Shown here: piece by piece, positions 59,753-64,000 of the stretch | Position numbering within the stretch: position 1 is the stretch's first letter | How the letters are laid out: every line of letters begins with the position of its first letter | NCBI GenBank assembly: GCA_021234155.1 | Contig: JAJEKV010000248.1 | Location: forward strand, 186,001 to 250,000 | Source of the DNA: Isoetes taiwanensis | Lineage: Eukaryota > Streptophyta > Lycopodiopsida > Isoetales > Isoetaceae | Direction of reading: 5' to 3' | Length of the DNA: 64,000 nt | The notes under the pieces: generated by a model | Seen by the model: only the letters and a program-made list of their open reading frames with translations | The model's database searches: none | Told to the model about the DNA's origin: nothing | Made by a program: the position numbers and the translations under genes

Positions 59753-60400
59753 AATTGAACTTCCCATAACAAGAGCCAAGCCAACACCTGCAACTCCTGA
59801 GGGTCAATGCGATACCTTTGACCCAGGAAGTGTCAGACCTATACCCGGGCCACATGAAGTGACCGGCTATAGGCCTAGCTCACTATAGGTCCCTTGTAGC
59901 CGTGCTCAGCAGGGACCTCCCTCCGCTTTGCCACTAACCCCATTGTTTCTAAGTCGCTCCATAGCCCCCGTAGTCGGGTGAGTTCCTATGCACAGGCCGC
60001 ATAATAATAGGAACTAAGGGGTCTCAACTATAAGCATCATCTAGATAATAGCCACTAGGTCTCTAACCCCCTTCCCAATAGACAAGAGGTGCAACATAAG
60101 ATCAACCAACATCATACATCAACATAATATAATAAATAATGAAGATACATCTAAGCCTAATCACATGCATCTAACTTACAGTTAAGGTTCATTGATTAGG
60201 GTTTCAAACCTAGACTAGGGGTTCTAGGAAGGCTCTACTAGCAAGAGAAGATACTAGGTCATCTGGAATCCTAGGTTCTAGATGATCTACCTATGAAGCT
60301 ACTACGAATACCTGCTCCGGACGAACTTCCTCCAACTCCTGGGGTCTCCATGACTTGATGATGAGTCGAGTGGTTCCTCCTCCTTCTGATGAACGTAGCA
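59753..60400 (-). mobile_element. Duplicated part of the diverged reverse LTR
   Basis: Same sequence as 35675-36300, including TAGGTCTCTAACCCCCTTCC. A few indels separate the copies (for example around 59945 and 59985). Confidence 0.75.
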
Positions 60401-60854
60401 TTAGAGGCAAAATGAAATTTAAATTCGTCCTCATAAGAAAACTCCACGTCATTTCAAAGGAAATTTTAAATAATATCTTAAAAATACCCAAACAAATCCC
60501 ATGCCTTGTCTTATTATACTAAGGGAGATATCGGGTAGATTGCCCTCCATCCCAACGGCCTTGCAACCAAATTTTTGTTCCCCCCACATCATCGATCCTG
60601 AACCCCGTTCCCCCACATCATCGATCCTGAACCCGGATGCACCCACGTCAGTAATCCGAAGTAGACTGGACTGAAGCACGGAGCTGGTCGGAAGTTACGT
60701 TTCGGCTACTCATGATGGCAATTTCGGAAGCAATCATAGCTATTTCGAATTTGAATTCCTGGTATCCTTCTCCCCCATTTTGTAGCTCTGAGTGCTTTGT
60801 GCAGACTATGGCAGAAATCAGAATTTACCTTCCTTCCATTGATTATTTGGAAAC

Positions 60855-63392
60855 ATGGATGCAGGAAAGAGAATCAGAAGAGGAAATGGATTCACAATTG
60901 ATAAGCAGAAGTTGAGAGACATGGGTGCAAAGCATGCAGATTTATGGGCAGATGGCAGCATATATCCAAAGGATCCTATCACTGGGAGGCCTCCAGAATT
61001 CAAGTCTGTAAGTGATCTACTGAAGTTTGCATGTGAAGGAAAACTAGGTTTGCTAGGATACTGTGAAAACATGCATAAGTACATAAACCAAATCTGCACT
61101 CAGTTACAATGTTGTCAGTTTAGCATGAGAATGAATGATTACACAGTAAATATACTAGAATTTCAGAATTCTCAATTGCTAGAGAAGGTAGCATCTCTGA
61201 AGACAAGTTTGTCTAGCATGCATAATGCATTATGTTATAAGGAGACAACTCTCCTGCAAATGGATAGCCAACTGAAATGCATGAGAAGCAAATTCAATGT
61301 AGCAGAAAGAAATGCCAAGACACTGCAAAGTAGGCTAAACCGTTTGAAGAAGACACCACAAGGATATAGAGAAAGAATAAGAAAGAGCAAGACGATTGAA
61401 AAACTCAAGCCTACTTGTGGAGCTGCTCGGAAAAGAATCTTCGCAATCAAGCAGGCCCTCAACTGAAAGAAGGATAAAAAGTGTGTGCGAAAGAATGTTG
61501 GTAATATTGTTAAATCAATTGCATCAAAAGATGAAATCTTGTCGTTGTTGAGCGATCCAATGAATGTTGGCCTTCGGATTGGTGTATTAGAGATGGCTAT
61601 GAAAGAGATTAGTGACAAAATAAATGAAGAAGATGTGCAAGCAGCATGTGATACAATTGGCATCAGTAGAGAAGGGTATAGAAGTTTATTCAAAACTTTT
61701 CATGAGGCCATTAGATCATTGGGAAGTAAGAAGGATGTCATTCCACGTCCTTATGCGATTGAGTCTATTCGAAAGAGAAGGAACCTTACGGTGGAGGAGA
61801 TCTTTGGAAAGATGTACTCTATTGAGGCTGGTCATACTCCGAATTTGAAAGGTAAGAAAGATAGTGCATGTGATATCATTGGCTTGAATGAAAGGAATAA
61901 TGTTTGGTTTGATCTCGAGGCTTTGTTGAAGTTCATGGTTGTTTATTACAATGTCTTACCAAGCCAACGGAGAAGAAACTCTGGACATTTGTATCAAACT
62001 TGACGAGATGGAATTGACAAGTCAAAAAAAGTATGAGAGGGTTTCTTTAGTTTTTATGAATTATGCGCTCTCTCCTGACTATGCAGAAAGAGGTCAATTA
62101 CCTAAGCCAGAAAGAGATGTAGAATGGTTCTCAGTATAATTAGAGGAGCACACATGGTAGCTAGGCATGTTTCAGGTGAGAAAAGAAAACTATGAGGTCT
62201 TAAAATGGGTTATGAATTTGACCGACATCCCAAGATTAATTGGTCTTTATGAAACTGGAGAAAGATTGGAGGTGGAAGGCCACGGATCATTCAAGGTGAG
62301 GTTCCATCTTGCTACAGACTTGAAGACCGAAAAAGCTTTGTATAATGTATCTTCCACACCAGCACAAACCTCAAGGAACTGCATATATTGTTCATACACT
62401 TTGAAGCGTAAGAGCGGGGACAAAGTATTAGTACTTTAACATGCAACCAAAATCTGCCACCTACTCGAGACAAGGAAGATCCAAAAATGGATGCAGTATT
62501 GCCGATTCCTCTAGAAAGGGTTCATCCATGTACTTTGCATGCAATGGTACGTATTGTAGAGAAAATGATACATGCTAGTTGTTGTTTTGTTTGGAACATG
62601 AGAAACAAAAAAGATAGGATGGAAGGTATTGCACGGGTAGAAAGGGTTCTCTCTGATGCAGGCTTACATGGCGGTTGCGTTAAGCTAGAGCAGGACACAA
62701 AGACATCTAGCAAAAGCTCCAGGCCAGCCAAAGTGTGCTTAGGTGGTGAAAAAGCATGATATTTCTTGCAGCAAATAGACCCTAAGCGCAAAGGTACGTA
62801 TGAGTTTGGTAAACTGCCGGTTCTTGCAGAGAGAGATAGAAACGATGGAGCAAATAATGCATTAAGAAAGATAGAGGCATGGAATGCATTTTCAAAATTA
62901 AATTTGCTGTTACAAAAGCATTCTTACAGCAAGGAAGATGTTGTAGAGTTCAAAGCTAAGGTGACCAGTTTCACTAGAGCATACATTAATGCATGGGGAG
63001 AAAGTGAGGTAACACATTACATTCATTTGTTACATGCACATGGCCCATGGTTAGTAGAAAAGTATGGCAGCCTTGCAATTTGGAATGCACAAGGGATGGA
63101 AAAGTCCCACAAACAGGCAAAGATAGCTTTTCATCGATCGACACAAAGAGGTGGAAATTGTACCATGTCAAAACCTTTGCATCATATGTGTGAATGGTTT
63201 TATAGAAGACTGGTTGCTCGGCATGAGAGGAATAACAGGCGACGGAAGGGTGTGAGTGTTGCAATAGATCAAGTTGTTGTTGAATTAAGGAAGAGAAGGA
63301 GGGCTGTTTGGATGAATTCAAATGCTCGTGCCTCGCTTAGAGAATGGAGGGCAAAGCGGAAAAGTGTGGGCAGCAAGTACGTAGAGATTTAA
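60855..63392 (+). pseudogene. Unrecognised mobile-looking gene, copy B
   Basis: The more complete of the two copies. It starts MDAGKRIRRGNGFTIDKQKL and then follows copy A almost exactly: coiled coil, TGA at 61464-61466, helical region to about 61950, frame change, LDICIKLDEMEL block, TAA/TAG stops near 62137-62160, NCIYCSYT cysteine pair, and IPLERVHPCTLHAMVRIVEK. A TGA at 62757-62759 then precedes an open 208-codon C-terminal part with LPVLAERDRNDGANNALRKI, VTHYIHLLHAHGPWLVEKYG and MEKSHKQAKIAFHRSTQRGG. The C-terminus is rich in Arg/Lys (ERNNRRRK; RKRRRAVW), as in a DNA-binding tail. It has one frameshift of its own at about 62405, within a CAG-containing word. Both TGA stops fit a CGA-to-TGA change. 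The function is unknown; a transposon-encoded protein is the best guess. Confidence 0.6.
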
Positions 63393-64000
63393 GGTATATG
63401 TTTCAATGATATTATGTTACTCAATTTATCTATCATTGCATGCATGTTGGTTCAATAGATGCATGTTGATCTCAAAAATGGCAGTCTTGATGCTTCATCT
63501 AATTGATGCTTTTGATTGTCGGATTTAAGCTGGCACATAAATCTCACTTCATTAAATGCTGAGCACTAAATGCATTTTCTTTGATGCAGGTTAATGGAGT
63601 GCTCAGTGTCAGAGTAGCAATGTGAAGTATTTCTGTGAGCTTAGGGTACAGACTACCAAAGTTACCATTGGATTCTTCTAACTTTCCTATCTGTGTGTTA
63701 TGTGATGTGGGAAACAATTAATACATTTGGCATGTTATTAAGAACATATAGTTACAGTGATCTGATTAGCATAAATAAAGTTGTGAGATGAGACATGCGA
63801 GACAGATGATAGGATGTAGGGCAACTTTGAATGAATTTTGAAGTTGTTGAATCCGAGTCTCTTTTGATACCTTCTCTTTAATTTTCACAAGCAAATGATT
63901 TTCCAGGTCTGATGTGTTCTTATTGCCTTGTTTTTCCTTATGTATGCATTACATTACTGGAATCTTATGACCCATCTGAATCAGAATGAAAAGAACTTTC
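63393..64000 (+). other. 3' flank of copy B, to the window end
   Basis: It is nearly identical to 39274-39880. The window stops about ten bases before the point that matches the start of the palindromic terminal sequence at 39890, so it cannot be seen whether copy B is followed by the same terminus. Confidence 0.6.

Overview
The window is nuclear DNA of a land plant dominated by mobile elements. It carries a chromodomain Ty3/gypsy retrotransposon with a TATA-bearing LTR, Helitron remnants, hAT- and Mutator-type MITEs, a LINE with a (TTCC)n tail, short GT-AG introns, degenerate TTTAGGG stretches and one exon of a plant oil body-associated protein. The low density of recognisable genes suggests a large genome. 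A fern, lycophyte or other seed-free plant would fit, but the sequence does not settle this.

Layout. 1-3194 is the 3' end of a Ty3/gypsy element: integrase tail, chromodomain, polypurine tract and a complete 1.59-kb LTR. Its LTR ends exactly inside the first unit of a head-to-tail array. 3195-28019 is that array: four units of about 6.2 kb, each with about 4.3 kb of non-coding sequence and a minus-strand remnant of the Helitron Pif1-like helicase. Unit 1 also carries a 603-bp hAT-type MITE. 28020-30205 is a scrambled edge with a deletion-joined array piece, a minus-strand LINE fragment and a plus-strand helicase tail of a second Helitron. 30206-34470 holds tRNA-like hairpins, a Mutator-type MITE and one possible exon. 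34470-36300 is a diverged reverse-orientation LTR of the same family as the first, broken by a second copy of the hAT MITE.

36.7-39.3 kb and 60.8-63.4 kb are two nearly identical copies of an unrecognised, mobile-looking gene of roughly 800 codons. Both copies share the same in-frame stops. They lie in a direct duplication with a spacing of about 24.1 kb. A palindromic terminus with an AACGCCGCATGCGGCGTT core stands at 39.9 kb and, inverted, at 59.35 kb.

Between the two copies lie: a 3.5-kb element with perfect 25-bp terminal inverted repeats that holds an array of palindromes (42.5-46.0 kb); a Helitron 3' terminus (47.6 kb); a two-exon gene of unknown function on the minus strand (48.7-49.3 kb); an almost full-length LINE (50.0-55.16 kb) split by a small MITE; and an oil body-associated protein exon (57.9-58.2 kb).

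The most striking cross-cutting pattern is where repeat copies differ. The differences fall mostly at CAG, CTG and CCGG-like triplets, often as small insertions or deletions. This looks like systematic base-calling error at methylated CHG sites rather than mutation, and it probably causes many of the frameshifts described below.
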